A stretch of DNA of 64,000 bases from Candidatus Thiodictyon syntrophicum (GCF_002813775.1 NZ_CP020370.1:2257501-2321500); one strand, 5' to 3'; shown: positions 27,501 through 37,200, counted from the first letter of the stretch. Notes: generated by a model from the sequence alone, not told the origin. Made by a program: numbers and translations.

Positions 27501-28992
27501 CGGGCACCGAGCGCATCGCCGAGGCCGTAAAGCCGCTCTGATACGCCGGCCGCGCAAAGAAGCGGCTCACACCAAAACCGCCCTGACCGCTCGGCGGGGT
27601 CGCGCCGCTGCCGTTCCACCAGGTCTCGGTGCCGTAGGTCCAGCCGGGACCTTGGGTCAGCGAAGATCCGCCCACCGCGGTCGCATTCGGTGAACCGGCC
27701 GGTACCGCGACCGTGTTCGGGCTGCCGTTCAGACAGGTGCTGCCGCTATCACCGCTGGCATTGAACACCGAGATACCGGAGGCCGCCGCGGCCTGGAAGA
27801 GCGCGTCGATGCTCTGCACGTCCGCAAGCGTGGTCTGATTCTCGCAGTAGGCCCAACTGTTGCTGATGATGTCGACCTGGTCATCGATCATCTGATTCAA
27901 CAGGGTTTGGAAGCTGGTTCCGGCACCGGTGAAGGGCGCGTGATAGACCACGATGTCGGCGCCCGGCGCCAGGTTCATCACGTTGACGATGTCCATCAGG
28001 ACTTCGGCTTCGTCGTCCCCCCGGGGCGCACCGCCGTTGACCGCCACCGAACTCAGTTTGCTGATCAGGGACGGCGACATCCCCATGAGGTCCAGATAGT
28101 TGACGATATCGGCCGGATCGAAGTTGTCGAACTGGAGCAGGCCGATGGTCTGGCCGCTGCCGTCAACGTCGGCCCATGGGGTCGCCGCGGCAGCCCCGGT
28201 CTGGCTGGCCTTAGTCAGCGTCAGTGAGGCGCGCATAGACTGCGCCGGGATTCCGTCTGGCAACTTGCAATCGGTCGCTACATCCTTTTTATTAGTGTAA
28301 TTGTAGGCACCTCCGTCCGCGAGTTTACTTTCGCATTTTTTGTCTGTGTTAAAATTTATAGGGTCTTTGGCGTCGGAGGCGCAGGTCATGCAAGTCAAAC
28401 CAGCTGCGGCCCACCTCGTTAGCCTTTTTATCAGCTGAGGGGCCGGTCGCCCCAGATTGGACAGCCCCGCGACTGCCTGCACCCGCGGCGCCAAGGCCGT
28501 CGGCAATCGCGGCTCGTCGCGATTGGCGAAGAAGGTCCGCTCCCCGAGGCGGAAGGTGCCGATGGACACCCCGAAGGCGCGCTCGACGGCGGCGCGCGGA
28601 CCGGCGACCGTCAGCGTCAGCCGGTTTGCGGACCCTTGCACCAGGCCCAAGCCGTTGGCCTGCAACCAGCCCAGCACGGCCTCGTAGTTGTCCCGTGCGG
28701 GACCGAAGCGCTCCGTCAATTCGGTCTGAGTCAGGAAACGCCGATACTGCGGGGACAAAGGGTTGTAGACAGCGGCGAGATAGTCGGCGAAGCCCGCCGG
28801 GTCGTCACGTTTGAGCACCAGCGTCAGGGTCAGCGGTCCTTCGTGCGCAGACGCAAGGGGCTCCGCGCCCGCCAGGGCCTCCAGCACATGACCCGGTAAC
28901 GGGGCCGTTGCGGCAGGTCCCGCCGACCCCGGAGCCGCGAACGCGCCGAGCGTCAGCGAGAAACAGCACAACAGCAACCAGTAACGCAGCAT
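24529..28992 (-). CDS. Secreted sedolisin-type (S53) protease with Ig-like, PKD and dockerin domains
   Basis: A 1487-residue exported protein from ATG 28992 (signal LRYWLLLCCFSLTLGAFA). Residues about 40-190 are a pro-kumamolisin activation domain (YNPLSPQYRRFLTQTELTER, VERAFGVSIGTFRLG). The S53 catalytic domain follows with the Glu/Asp pair in GDDEAEVLMDIV near 327 and the Ser in YGGTSSAAPTWAGL near 530. Next come invasin-type Ig-like domains (about 600-790), a propeller-like region, another Ig-like block, a PKD-type domain (NAGANQTVRQGSTVTLDGSA) and a dockerin at the end: GDVDLDGDVDAEDL and DINGDRTITVLD, two Ca-binding loops. A Cys-bearing insert of lower GC (about 28225-28390) lies between propeptide and catalytic core. 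Acid-type extracellular proteolysis is expected. Confidence 0.85.
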   Translation of the reverse strand: MLRYWLLLCCFSLTLGAFAAPGSAGPAATAPLPGHVLEALAGAEPLASAHEGPLTLTLVLKRDDPAGFADYLAAVYNPLSPQYRRFLTQTELTERFGPARDNYEAVLGWLQANGLGLVQGSANRLTLTVAGPRAAVERAFGVSIGTFRLGERTFFANRDEPRLPTALAPRVQAVAGLSNLGRPAPQLIKRLTRWAAAGLTCMTCASDAKDPINFNTDKKCESKLADGGAYNYTNKKDVATDCKLPDGIPAQSMRASLTLTKASQTGAAAATPWADVDGSGQTIGLLQFDNFDPADIVNYLDLMGMSPSLISKLSSVAVNGGAPRGDDEAEVLMDIVNVMNLAPGADIVVYHAPFTGAGTSFQTLLNQMIDDQVDIISNSWAYCENQTTLADVQSIDALFQAAAASGISVFNASGDSGSTCLNGSPNTVAVPAGSPNATAVGGSSLTQGPGWTYGTETWWNGSGATPPSGQGGFGVSRFFARPAYQSGFTASAMRSVPDVVANADPAEGIILCRGTAGGCPDGRLYGGTSSAAPTWAGLTALLNQARGTNLGLLNPLLYPLAATDAFHGPTRLNSDFAHVGLGSPNLGALQLRLNGLTAGSVDAAQSGLSGWVEPKDSSTFAQLGGVPADDVTPVHMVARLRDADGHAVSGKTVRLDANPAGQVTITPATAVSSVDNGAAIFTVTTNTPQAVSFTATDVTDGAVLTPFAIDFVVPPASSAGISAAPTNVLNNGSAATTITVTLKDALGRPTPGKLVTVSQGGGRSVISGPNPSVTGAAGTIAFTATNEFPETVTYTATNVTDGDLTVPGTATVTFAGLASLSCVTGSLPVGAPGYVLTPFATGFATRNLFYGNINSGCQGATNPTFTTDGSVYVANFAFGDMFRFGAAGGAVSSADVISNLGLTISQPTAGLDGRLYATHAATTGDFRTGNIIEIDPQTGAQLRVVAADLTCPFGLSVDPLSGDLFFDDNCSGAGSDNPSLFRVRNPGSVNPTVEVYATMPRTPNGAISFAPDGTIYVVTDAFTVVNAPIIRVNGTDQPTPNPTPVPNLTTTFFVRVGATNPDGSAKSLIILGANGLEVADITTDPPTRTALTQGLMGSGVIGPDGCLYASLTNSIYRLAPTSGACEFTSTNPSPGLDLAPATTSPDPLQGNPVTLTARLRNVTDPGGLPVFFQVNGANPQNQMVRADSAGEAAFAYAGTFTGADQVVATVTPDAVPLTSNTARLTWAAGRHTSFLTLNLSPGGAVIDQPVVLIGSLTDVSAQPAVPVVGQTIAFTLDGDTCTGITGADGTATCTLTPRVQGQLSLVAEFAGTTGLTPAAERIGFNVLAQPQTANTPPIANAGANQTVRQGSTVTLDGSASQDPDQGPSALTYAWTKTSGPPATLTGATTVRPTFQAVTAGTYVFQLIVNDGAADSPASSVTIRVPLLGDVDLDGDVDAEDLGLVMAMLNRPANGVNDLRDINGDRTITVLDTRKLSLLCTRPRCATR

Positions 28993-29434
28993 GACAGCAC
29001 CCCGAGTCTTTCGACGTCGTTGCCAGAAAATTTGCAATGGAATCTTGCACGAAAGGGCATTACTTCAGAAATCTAGTCGGACATTGTGGGGCCGTCAACC
29101 AACCAAGAACTGCGCTTTTCAAAGCCTGCTTGAGCCCTCAGCCGATGCCCTGGCGGGGCTTGCCGGCGGCAGGTGACAGGGCTGAGCCCCGCGGGGCGAC
29201 TGAGCCTTGGTTGCCAATCTGACCCGTCAAATGATAGATTCCAAACGCCGGGGTGCCGTCCATCGCGTGTGAGCCGACGCTGGCGAGTTTTCGTTCTTGC
29301 CGGATTGAATGGCCTGGCCCTTCTTGCTTCGGTGCCGGCCGCCGCCGACATTTACCCGGGTCTCCGCGCTCCGGCCCATCATTGCCAATGTCGAATGACT
29401 ACAACATCGCGCACCCAGGGACCTGCCGCACTCA
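28993..29434. other. Intergenic region with a possible signal-peptide stub
   Basis: No complete gene is supported between the divergent protease and hsdM. On the plus strand GTG 29269 opens a frame beginning VSRRWRVFVLAGLNGLALLA, then SVPAAADIYPG, which looks like a signal peptide. The following codons run into hsdM without homology. It may be a truncated exported protein or chance. Confidence 0.3.
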
Positions 29435-31513
29435 ATGACCCGCGACCAACTGAAAAAACTCGAAGACGACCTCTGGTCCGCCGCCGATAACCTGCGGGCG
29501 AACTCGGATCTGAAGGCGTCCGAATACGGCACCCCCGTCCTCGGCCTGATCTTCCTCAAGTTCGCCGACATCAACTACCGCCGCCATGAGGCCGCCATCC
29601 AGGCCGAACACGCGGCACTCCAGGGCACCCGCCGCGAAAGGCCGCTGGACGAGATCGCCGTAGCCAGGTGCGGGTTTTATCTCCCCAAGCACGCCCGCTA
29701 CAGCTATCTGCGCGACCTGCCGGAGTATGAGGACATCGCCAAGGCCATCGAAAACGCCATGGCCTCCATCGAGCACTACAAACCCGAACTGCGCGGCAGC
29801 CTGCCCAAGGACGAATACTATCGCCTCACCCGCACGCCCGAGACCCGCGACCTGCCGTTCGAGCTCCTGCGCCAGTTCGACAACATCCCGGACGACGCCA
29901 CCGGCGACGTCTTCGGTCAGATCTACGAATACTTCCTCGGCAAATTCGCCATGGCCGAAGGGCAGGGCGGGGGCGAGTTCTTCAACCCGCGCTCGGTGGT
30001 GCGGCTCATGGTGGAGATCATCGAGCCCCACGGCGGCACCGTCTTCGATCCCGCCTGCGGGTCCGGCGGCATGTTCGTCCAGTCCGCCGACTTCATCGCC
30101 CGGCACCGCCAGGAATTGGAGGCCCAGGGCCAGGACACCAGCGTCTATGTCTACGGCCAGGAGAAGCAGGGCGAGACCGTCAAACTCGCCCGCATGAACC
30201 TGGCGGTGAACGGGCTGCGCGGTGAGATCAAGGCCGCCAACACCTACTATGCGGACGAGTTCAAGTCCTTCGGCACCTTCGACTATGTGCTGGCCAATCC
30301 GCCCTTCAATGTCGATGACGTGGCCCTCTCCAGCGTCGAGAAGGACCGGCGCTTCAATACCTACGGCATCCCGCGCAACAAGACCAAGGCCAAGAAGTCC
30401 GAGCAGGGCAAAGAGACGGTCCCCAACGCCAACTATCTCTGGATCAATCTCTTCGCCACCTCGCTCAAGGCGACCGGCCGCGCCGCCCTGGTCATGGCCA
30501 ACTCCGCCTCCGACGCCCGCCACGGCGAGGCCGAGTGCCGCCGGACCCTGATCGAGAAGAATCTTATCTACGGCATGTTGACCCTGCCGTCGAACATGTT
30601 CTATACGGTGACGCTGCCGGCCACCCTCTGGTTCTTCGACAAGGCCAAGCGCGACGCACGCATCCTCTTCATCGACGCCCGCAACATCTTCACCCAGATC
30701 GACCGCGCCCACCGGGAACTCACCGAGGAACAGGTCCAGAACATCGCCATCATCAGCCGCCTGCACAAGGGGCGACGCGGCGAGTTCCTCGCACTCATCG
30801 ACCGCTATTTCGCCTCGGGAATGCAACGACTGGCGGACAACAGGCAACAGGTCGAGCCCGTCTCGGCACAACTCCTCGCCGTCCTGGAAGACGAGGCCGG
30901 CAAGGCCGCGGTCGCGAGTCTGGTGAAGGCCTGGGACGGGCTCGAGGCCCTGCAACTGGCCTATGCCGCCTATCAGCGGCACAACGGCGACCAGGCCACG
31001 GTCGAAGACAAGAACAGCGCACAGCGGGCCCTTCGCGCCACCTTCGACCCCTTCTTCACCGCCCTGCACGACTGTCTCAAACAGCTCGACCGCGCCGTCC
31101 GCCACCAGGAGAAGCAGGTTGCCGAGCAGGCCAAGGCCGACGGCAGGCGCGGCGGCCCGGACCGGCAGACCAAGGCGCTCAAGACCGCACTCGAGGCCAT
31201 CCATGCCGAGGTCAGGAGCGCCGAAAGTTGGTTCTCCCATATCCATTGGCTGCAGGAGCGGTTTCCCGAGGCGCGGTACGAGGATGTCACGGGGCTTTGC
31301 AAACTGGCGGACCTGGACGAGGTCAAGGAGCAGGACTACTCGCTCAATCCGGGGCGGTATGTGGGGCTTGTGATCGAGGGGGATGGAAAGACAGATGAGG
31401 AATTTATTACTGAATTTCTAGATCTCCATCATATTCTCATCACTGAAATGCGGGATGCAGAAGTCTTGGATAAGCTGATCCAAGAAAATGCGATTGCGCT
31501 ATTCGGGGAATGA
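29435..31513 (+). CDS. hsdM: Type I restriction-modification methyltransferase subunit HsdM (system 1)
   Basis: A 692-residue N6-adenine methyltransferase. The N-terminal HsdM domain has KLEDDLWSAADNLRANSDLK and YGTPVLGLIFLKFAD. The SAM-binding motif I is FDPACGSGGMF near residue 205 and catalytic motif IV is NPPF near 288. Further conserved phrases are GEFFNPRSVVRLMVEI and GRAALVMANS. The C-terminal 200 residues carry helical segments. It forms the M2S methylase with the adjacent HsdS and the restriction complex with HsdR at 34214. The stop is 1 base before the hsdS start, so they are coupled. Confidence 0.95.
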   Translation: MTRDQLKKLEDDLWSAADNLRANSDLKASEYGTPVLGLIFLKFADINYRRHEAAIQAEHAALQGTRRERPLDEIAVARCGFYLPKHARYSYLRDLPEYEDIAKAIENAMASIEHYKPELRGSLPKDEYYRLTRTPETRDLPFELLRQFDNIPDDATGDVFGQIYEYFLGKFAMAEGQGGGEFFNPRSVVRLMVEIIEPHGGTVFDPACGSGGMFVQSADFIARHRQELEAQGQDTSVYVYGQEKQGETVKLARMNLAVNGLRGEIKAANTYYADEFKSFGTFDYVLANPPFNVDDVALSSVEKDRRFNTYGIPRNKTKAKKSEQGKETVPNANYLWINLFATSLKATGRAALVMANSASDARHGEAECRRTLIEKNLIYGMLTLPSNMFYTVTLPATLWFFDKAKRDARILFIDARNIFTQIDRAHRELTEEQVQNIAIISRLHKGRRGEFLALIDRYFASGMQRLADNRQQVEPVSAQLLAVLEDEAGKAAVASLVKAWDGLEALQLAYAAYQRHNGDQATVEDKNSAQRALRATFDPFFTALHDCLKQLDRAVRHQEKQVAEQAKADGRRGGPDRQTKALKTALEAIHAEVRSAESWFSHIHWLQERFPEARYEDVTGLCKLADLDEVKEQDYSLNPGRYVGLVIEGDGKTDEEFITEFLDLHHILITEMRDAEVLDKLIQENAIALFGE

Positions 31514-31514
31514 T

Positions 31515-32654
31515 ATGAAATGGAAGGAGACGGTGTTTGATGACCTTGCCAGGCTAAATCGTGGATTTGATCTTCCGAGCCATCAGATCGAAGATGGGCC
31601 TTATCCGGTTGTAGCAAGCACATCTATCGCCGCATTCCACAAGGCATTTAAAGTTGAAGGGCCAGGAGTAGTTACAGGACGATCGGGTTCATTAGGGAAG
31701 GTGCAGTATTTGCCCGGTCGTTTCTGGCCGCTGAATACATCTCTATATGTCAAGGATTTCAAGGGTAACAATGAAAAATTCGTAGCATATTTTCTCGAAA
31801 CCATGCGCCTGGAGAACTTTAATTCGGGAGCTGGTGTGCCTACACTAAACCAAAATCATCTACACAAATTATCTGTAAGTATTCCACCGCTTTTTTTCCA
31901 GCGCAAGATCGCCGGAATCTTAACGGTGTACGACGACCTGATTGACACAAACAAACGCCGTATCGTCCTACTCGAAAAAATGGGCGACGAGATTTACCAC
32001 GAATGGTTTGTCCGTATGCGCTTTCCTGATCATCAAAATGGCAGGATTATCAGAGGTATGCCGGAGGGATGGGAGCGTAAGAGATTCGGTGACTTCTGTA
32101 TGCTGAAGCGTGGTTACGATCTACCGAACGATCTCGTGGAAGAAGGCCCCTATCCAGTCGTCGCATCGACATCAGTCAAGACATTCCACAAACATTACAA
32201 AGTCGAACCCCCCGTAATCACTACAGGGCGATCAGGTAGCCTTGGTGACGTATTGATGACTCACACGAGGGCATGGCCCTTGAATACCGTGCTCTACGTC
32301 CGAAAGTTTTTCGGCAACTCGCCCTTTCTGGTCTACTATACGCTCAAAAATATGGGCCTTGAGAAGTTCAATTCCGGGGCTGGAATCCCGACCCTCAATC
32401 GGAATCATGTGAACGGCATACCGATGGTGGTTCCTGATAAGAATCTTCAACAGCAATTTGATAGGATCGTCGACCCGATTCACAAGCAGGCCGAGAATTT
32501 TCGGCAGGAAAACATAAACCTCACCAAGACACGCGACCTCCTCCTCCCCCGCCTGATCTCCGGCAAGCTCTCGGTTGCAGACCTCGACATCCAGTTCCCG
32601 CCCAGCATGTGCGAAGGCGCCAAGGGGCAGGATCGGGGCGATGCCTCAGGGTGA
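31515..32654 (+). CDS. hsdS: Type I specificity subunit HsdS (system 1) with two similar recognition domains
   Basis: A 379-residue DNA-recognition subunit from ATG 31515. TRD1 contains LNRGFDLPSHQIEDGPYPVV and VTGRSGSLGKV; TRD2 contains LKRGYDLPNDLVEEGPYPVV and TTGRSGSLGDV. Both share ASTS..FHK..KVE and WPLNT.LYV, so the domains are paralogous. Helical spacers follow each (RKIAGILTVYDDLIDTNKRR and TKTRDLLLPRLISGKLSV). Two like TRDs predict a bipartite target with similar half-sites, a palindrome-like site. The TRDs are AT-richer than hsdM. Overlaps nothing; hsdR follows only after 1.5 kb of inserted genes and repeats. Confidence 0.9.
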   Translation: MKWKETVFDDLARLNRGFDLPSHQIEDGPYPVVASTSIAAFHKAFKVEGPGVVTGRSGSLGKVQYLPGRFWPLNTSLYVKDFKGNNEKFVAYFLETMRLENFNSGAGVPTLNQNHLHKLSVSIPPLFFQRKIAGILTVYDDLIDTNKRRIVLLEKMGDEIYHEWFVRMRFPDHQNGRIIRGMPEGWERKRFGDFCMLKRGYDLPNDLVEEGPYPVVASTSVKTFHKHYKVEPPVITTGRSGSLGDVLMTHTRAWPLNTVLYVRKFFGNSPFLVYYTLKNMGLEKFNSGAGIPTLNRNHVNGIPMVVPDKNLQQQFDRIVDPIHKQAENFRQENINLTKTRDLLLPRLISGKLSVADLDIQFPPSMCEGAKGQDRGDASG

Positions 32655-32671
32655 GCGGGGGCGGGCCTGGG

Positions 32672-32816
32672 GGCCTTGATCGTCGTTCCGGCCGCAGGGG
32701 GACAGGAGGTCGAGGCTTTAGCCGGTCGACGGCGCGTCAGCGCGCCCCGGGTCCGGCTAAAGCCTCGACCTCCGGTGTGAGACCTCGGGGCAGCGGCCGA
32801 AACGATGATCAAGCCC
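32672..32816. mobile_element. 145-bp non-autonomous tag element, dyad type A, with exact target duplication
   Basis: Ends are GGCCTTGATCGTCGTTCCGG and, inverted, GGCCGAAACGATGATCAAGC. The dyad GAGGTCGAGGCTTTAGCCGG is mirrored inside. Flanks 32664-32671 and 32817-32824 are both GGCCTGGG, a perfect 8-bp duplication. It is near-identical, in inverse orientation, to the element at 37472-37615. Confidence 0.9.
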
Positions 32817-32854
32817 GGCCTGGGCCATCCCCTGACCCATATCTTAAAAAAGAA

Positions 32855-33222
32855 GAATTTCTCTCACGGAGACACGGAGACACAAAGAAAAGATCCCTGA
32901 TAAGAAACTCGGCGCCCATGACGAGGTGCAAGGTCTTGATCGTGCCAATGCCTGGTACCACTTAACGCGATTGCCCGGACCATTGGCGTAGGGTGCGCCG
33001 TGGGCACCTTGAGATGCTGCGGTTGATCGCCGTGGCCAGGGTTTCGGTTGGCGCCAGGGTGCGCACGGCGCACCCTACGGCCGCGGTGGCGTCAATGGTC
33101 CGAGCACTTGCATCGTGCAGTACCAGCGCCTGCCTGGGCGGTTCCGGGCCTTAGTCGCAGAGATCTAAGGCCCTGATGTTAGCTTCTTCTCTGTGCCTCC
33201 GTGTCTCCGTGAGAGGATCAAG
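32855..33222. repeat. Nested inverted repeats between hsdS and the small 33228 gene
   Basis: The outer arms are CTCTCACGGAGACACGGAGA (32860) and TCCGTGTCTCCGTGAGAG (33199-33216). An inner dyad pairs CGTAGGGTGCGCC (32988) with GGCGCACCCTACG (about 33067-33079), framed by ACCATTGG and CAATGGT. There is no coding potential. The right outer arm abuts the next gene and supplies its GAGAGGA ribosome site. Confidence 0.65.
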
Positions 33223-33227
33223 AAAAA

Positions 33228-33461
33228 ATGGCTCCGGATTTCGTGGTTTGCGTTCAAAAAGAAGACCTGGGCGATGTCTGCGGTGATGACATTCAGGTCG
33301 GCCGTCTCTATGAAGTGGTCGAGAGGAACGCCGGACATGGAATGATTCGTATCATCGATGACTCGGGTGATCATTACCTGTATCCCGCAACTTGCTTCAA
33401 GCCGGTCTTCATCCAGGACTCCGTCGCCCTGCGGCTGAGTCAGGCGTTACCTCACAACTGA
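33228..33461 (+). CDS. Small conserved-looking protein of unknown function
   Basis: A 77-residue protein starting MAPDFVVCVQKEDLGDVCGD. The pattern VGRLYEVVERNAGHGMIRII, then DDSGDHYLYPATCF suggests a small beta-barrel (SH3-like) fold. The ribosome site GAGAGGA is 10 bases before the ATG. It lies inside restriction system 1 between hsdS and hsdR, next to a BrnA-like antitoxin. I do not recognise the family; similar short YEVL..RVIDDSGEDYLYP proteins occur as orphans. Confidence 0.6.
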   Translation: MAPDFVVCVQKEDLGDVCGDDIQVGRLYEVVERNAGHGMIRIIDDSGDHYLYPATCFKPVFIQDSVALRLSQALPHN

Positions 33462-33529
33462 ACCAGGTTCCATTGAAGTCTATCCACTATAGACAGAGCA
33501 CCCGATGGAATTTACATGGCGTGACACGA

Positions 33530-33826
33530 ATGAAATCGAAGACTTCTTCTCCTACCTCTGAGCCCCGTCTCCGGGTCGGGCTCAAGGATGTCAGCCGCGA
33601 GGAATTCGCAACGGCCGTCGGTGAGCGACTGGGCACCGAACAGGTTTCCATCAGATTGGACGCCTCGGTCATCGCGTTTTTCAAAGCCAAGGCCGGCACG
33701 CAGAGCTATGAGATACTGATCAATCAAGCGCTGCATCGTGCGATGGATGACGAGCACATGGAGGACAGGCTGCGCCGGGTAGTCGGCGAGGAGTTGGCGT
33801 CACATCGGGACGATCGTCGGGACTGA
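33530..33826 (+). CDS. brnA: BrnA-type antitoxin, apparently without its toxin
   Basis: A 98-residue protein from ATG 33530. The C-terminal half has VSIRLDASVIAFFKAKAG and YEILINQALHRAMD, the ribbon-helix-helix pattern of BrnA antitoxins, which bind DNA and neutralise BrnT. No BrnT gene is intact upstream. However, ATG 33505 opens a 19-codon frame MEFTWRDTNEIEDFFSYL that resembles the first residues of BrnT (MxFxWD). It overlaps the brnA start, so it may be a toxin stub. It lies in a block bounded by inverted tag elements together with hsdR. Confidence 0.65.
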   Translation: MKSKTSSPTSEPRLRVGLKDVSREEFATAVGERLGTEQVSIRLDASVIAFFKAKAGTQSYEILINQALHRAMDDEHMEDRLRRVVGEELASHRDDRRD

Positions 33827-33876
33827 GTGCGTAGGGTGGATAAGGCGATTTCCGAAAAACTTCGTACCGCGAATGG

Positions 33877-33898
33877 GGCCTTGATCGTCGTTCCCGCC
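33877..33898. repeat. Solo transposon end tag
   Basis: GGCCTTGATCGTCGTTCCCG plus CC matches the 22-bp terminal repeat with one mismatch. No second copy was found within 200 bases, so this may be the leftover of a deleted element. Bases 33899-33970 show nothing else. Confidence 0.6.
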
Positions 33899-33970
33899 AG
33901 CATCGGCAGGAATGAGGTCTTACGGGGGGCGGTCCCGCACCGTACGGCGCGTGCAAAGCCAAGATATTTA

Positions 33971-34036
33971 GACAGGATTAACAAGATTTACAAGATGTTA
34001 TTCGTTTTCAATCTTGTAAATCCTGTTAATCCTGTC
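33971..34036. repeat. AT-rich dyad (GGATTAACAAGATTTACAAG)
   Basis: GACAGGATTAACAAGATTTA at 33971 is the mirror of TAAATCCTGTTAATCCTGTC ending at 34036, with a 14-base loop. It is a long, nearly perfect hairpin of unusual composition for this region. No tag ends. It could act as a terminator for brnA. Confidence 0.7.
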
Positions 34037-34213
34037 AAAAAATTTCGCAACATTCGCATCGTGAACCGCAGGGTGTCGCGGCCGTTGGTCCGCACAGCGG
34101 ACCCTACGGGACACCTATTTCTCTTGAAATATGAGCCGCGTCAGCGACAATGCCCCTGATCGCTGAAAGGCTCGCCGTCACCGAAACCCCACCCATCACC
34201 CAGGACGCGGTTT

Positions 34214-37200
34214 ATGCCGAACTTCATTTCCGAGGACGAGATCGAAGCGGCCATGCTGCAACACCTGCAGTTGCTCTACGGCTACGATGCCCTGATCTGC
34301 TTCACCGCCGATCCGGCCGATCTCAACGACGGCTCGGGACGGACCGACAAGCGCGAGGTCATCCTGTATGACCGGCTGCGGGCGGCGGTGATCGACCTGA
34401 ACCGGGACATTCCCGAGTCCGCCATCGACGACGCCATCAGGCAACTGTGCGACAAGCGTGAGGCGCAATCCGCCATCGCCGCCAACCGGGCGTTCGATGA
34501 CCTGATCCGCAACGGGGTGCAGGTCGAGTTCAAGGACGCGCAGGGCCGCACCCGGACGGAGCGGGTCAGGATCATCGACTTCGCCAACCCCGCGGCCAAC
34601 CAGTTTCTGGCCGTCAGCCAGCTCTGGATTCTGGGCGAGCGGGGCTTTCGCCGTCCGGACCTCCTGCTGTATGTCAACGGACTGCCCCTGGTCTTCATCG
34701 AGTTGAAGAACTCCAACGTCAAACTCAGGTGCGCCTACGACGACAACCTGACCAACTACAGGGCGGAGATCCCACAACTCTTTCTCACCAATGCATTTTG
34801 CGTCTTTTCCAACGCCATCGAGACCCGCGTCGGCAGCCTGACCGCCGAGTGGGAGCACTTCTTCCATTGGCTGCGCCCCGAGGATGAAAAGGAGAAGGAC
34901 AGACGCGAGCAGATCGCCGCGGCGGGCACCAGCGCCGAGCGGTTCCTCGCCGGTCTCTGCCCCAAGGACAGGCTGCTCGACTATATCGAGAACTTCATCC
35001 TGTACCACAAGGATACCCAGAAGATCATCGCCCAGAACCACCAGTTCATCGGCGTGAACCGGGCCTATGAGACCTTTCTTCACCGCGAGGGGCGCGGCGG
35101 CCGGCTCGGTGTCTTCTGGCACACCCAGGGCTCGGGCAAGAGCTTCTCCATGATCTTCTATGTCCGGAAAATCCTCCGCAAGTGCCGGGGCAATTTCAGC
35201 TTTCTGGTCGTCACCGACCGCGATGACCTCGACGGCCAGATCTACCGCAACTTCCTCAATACGGGCACCGTCCGCCAGGCCGATACCGCTCAGCCCAAGG
35301 ACAGCGAGCAACTGCGCGCCTTCCTGGGCCAGAACAAGCGACTGGTCTTCACCCTGATCCAGAAGTTCCGTTGGTCCAAGGGCACACAGTATCCCCTGCT
35401 TTCGGACCGTGACGATATCATCGTGATCATCGACGAGGCCCACCGCACCCAATACAAATCACTGGCGGAGAACATGCGGACGGGGCTGCCCAATGCCCAG
35501 TATATCGCCTTCACCGGCACCCCGCTGCTCGGGCGCGCCCGCAAGACCAATGAGTGGTTCGGCGACTATGTCTCGGAGTACAACTTCAGCCAGTCGATGA
35601 ACGACGGCGCGACCGTGCCGCTGTTCTACAGTAAGCGTGTGCCGCAGGTGCAGAACCAGAACGACGACCTGAGCGCCGAGTTCTACGAGATCCTCGAGGA
35701 CGAAAACCTCGATCCGGTCGCGCAGGCGAAGCTTGAACAGCGCTTTGCCAGCGAACTGGAGGTCATCAAACGCGATGACCGGCTAGAGACTATTGCCAAG
35801 GATATCGTCTACCATTTCCCCCGACGGGGCTATCTCGGCAAGGGCATGGTCATCGCCGTGGACAAGTTCACCGCGGTGACGATGTACGACAAGGTCCAGC
35901 GGTTATGGAAGGAGGAGATCAAGGCGCTGCGCGGCCGGCTTAAGCAGACACCGGACGAACTGCTGGCGGCACGCCTGAAGCGAATGGTTGACTATATGCG
36001 CAGGGTCGAGATGGCCGTGGTGGTCAGCGCGGAGAACGGCGAGGAGGAGAAGTTCGACCAACAGGGGCTGGATATCCACCCGCACCGCAAGCGGATGGAT
36101 CAGGTCGACCCGAACGGCCACGACCTCGAATACAACTTCAAGGACCAGCAGGACCCGCTCCAACTCGTCTTCGTCTGTGCCATGTGGCTCACCGGCTTCG
36201 ATGCGCCCACGGTCTCGACCCTCTATCTCGACAAGCCGCAACAGGGCCACACCCTGATGCAGACCATCGCCCGCGCCAATCGGGTGTGCGCGTACAGGAT
36301 CGGCGGGGTCGAGAAGAAGAACGGCGAGATCGTTGATTATTACGGGGTCTTCGGGCGCCTGAAGAAGGCGCTGAAGGACTACGGTGAGGGCGATGAAGGG
36401 GAGGGCGCGGCGTCCGTCAAGGACAAAACGGAGATCTTCCGCCTGCTCGATGAGGCCATCGACCAAGGCCGCGCCTTCTGCGCGTCCATCAATATCCCGA
36501 TCGACAGGGCGCTCGAGGGCCGCGACGTCTTCCAGAAGGTCGGGCTTTTTGCGGACTGGGCCAATGCGCTGCTGTATAAGGACGAGTATCGCAAGTCCTT
36601 CAGCGTCTACGAAAACACCATCACCGGTCTCTACGAGGCCGCGAAGCCGGAGGTCCTGGGCCAGCCCGTGGTCCGGACCGTTGCAGTCTTTCAATACCTG
36701 CGGGGTGTGGTCGATGGGATCGTCCAGCAGCAGGATGTGGACTCTGCCGTGCGCAGGATCGGCGAACTGCTGGATGAGAGTGTCGTCGTCGATGACGCGG
36801 GCTATACGCAGGCCAAGGAGTCCGGTCCGGCCTTCATGATTCGGCAACAGGGCAGGTCCTGGGACCTGAGTACGATCGACTTCGACAAGCTCAGGGAGGA
36901 GTTCGGGAAGACCGCCTACAAGAATATCAAGATCGCCGACCTGCGGGCCTTCCTCGAACAGAAACTCGCCGACATGATGAAGCAGAACCTCACCCGGCGG
37001 GACTTTGCGCAACGCCTGCAGGCGATCATCGACACCTACAACGCCGGGAGCACCTCGGCCGATGCGGACTATGCCGCGTTGTTGCGATTCACCCAGGCAC
37101 TCCGGGAGGAGGAGGAACGGCACGTCCGGATGGGGCTCACCGAAGACGAACTGGAGCTCTACGACCTGCTGTGCAAGGACAAGATGACCAAGGAAGAAGA

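Noticed and set aside
29432-31246. A 604-codon minus-strand frame opposite hsdM
   Set aside because: Mirror of the real gene's codon bias; no motifs. The plus strand has textbook methyltransferase motifs.
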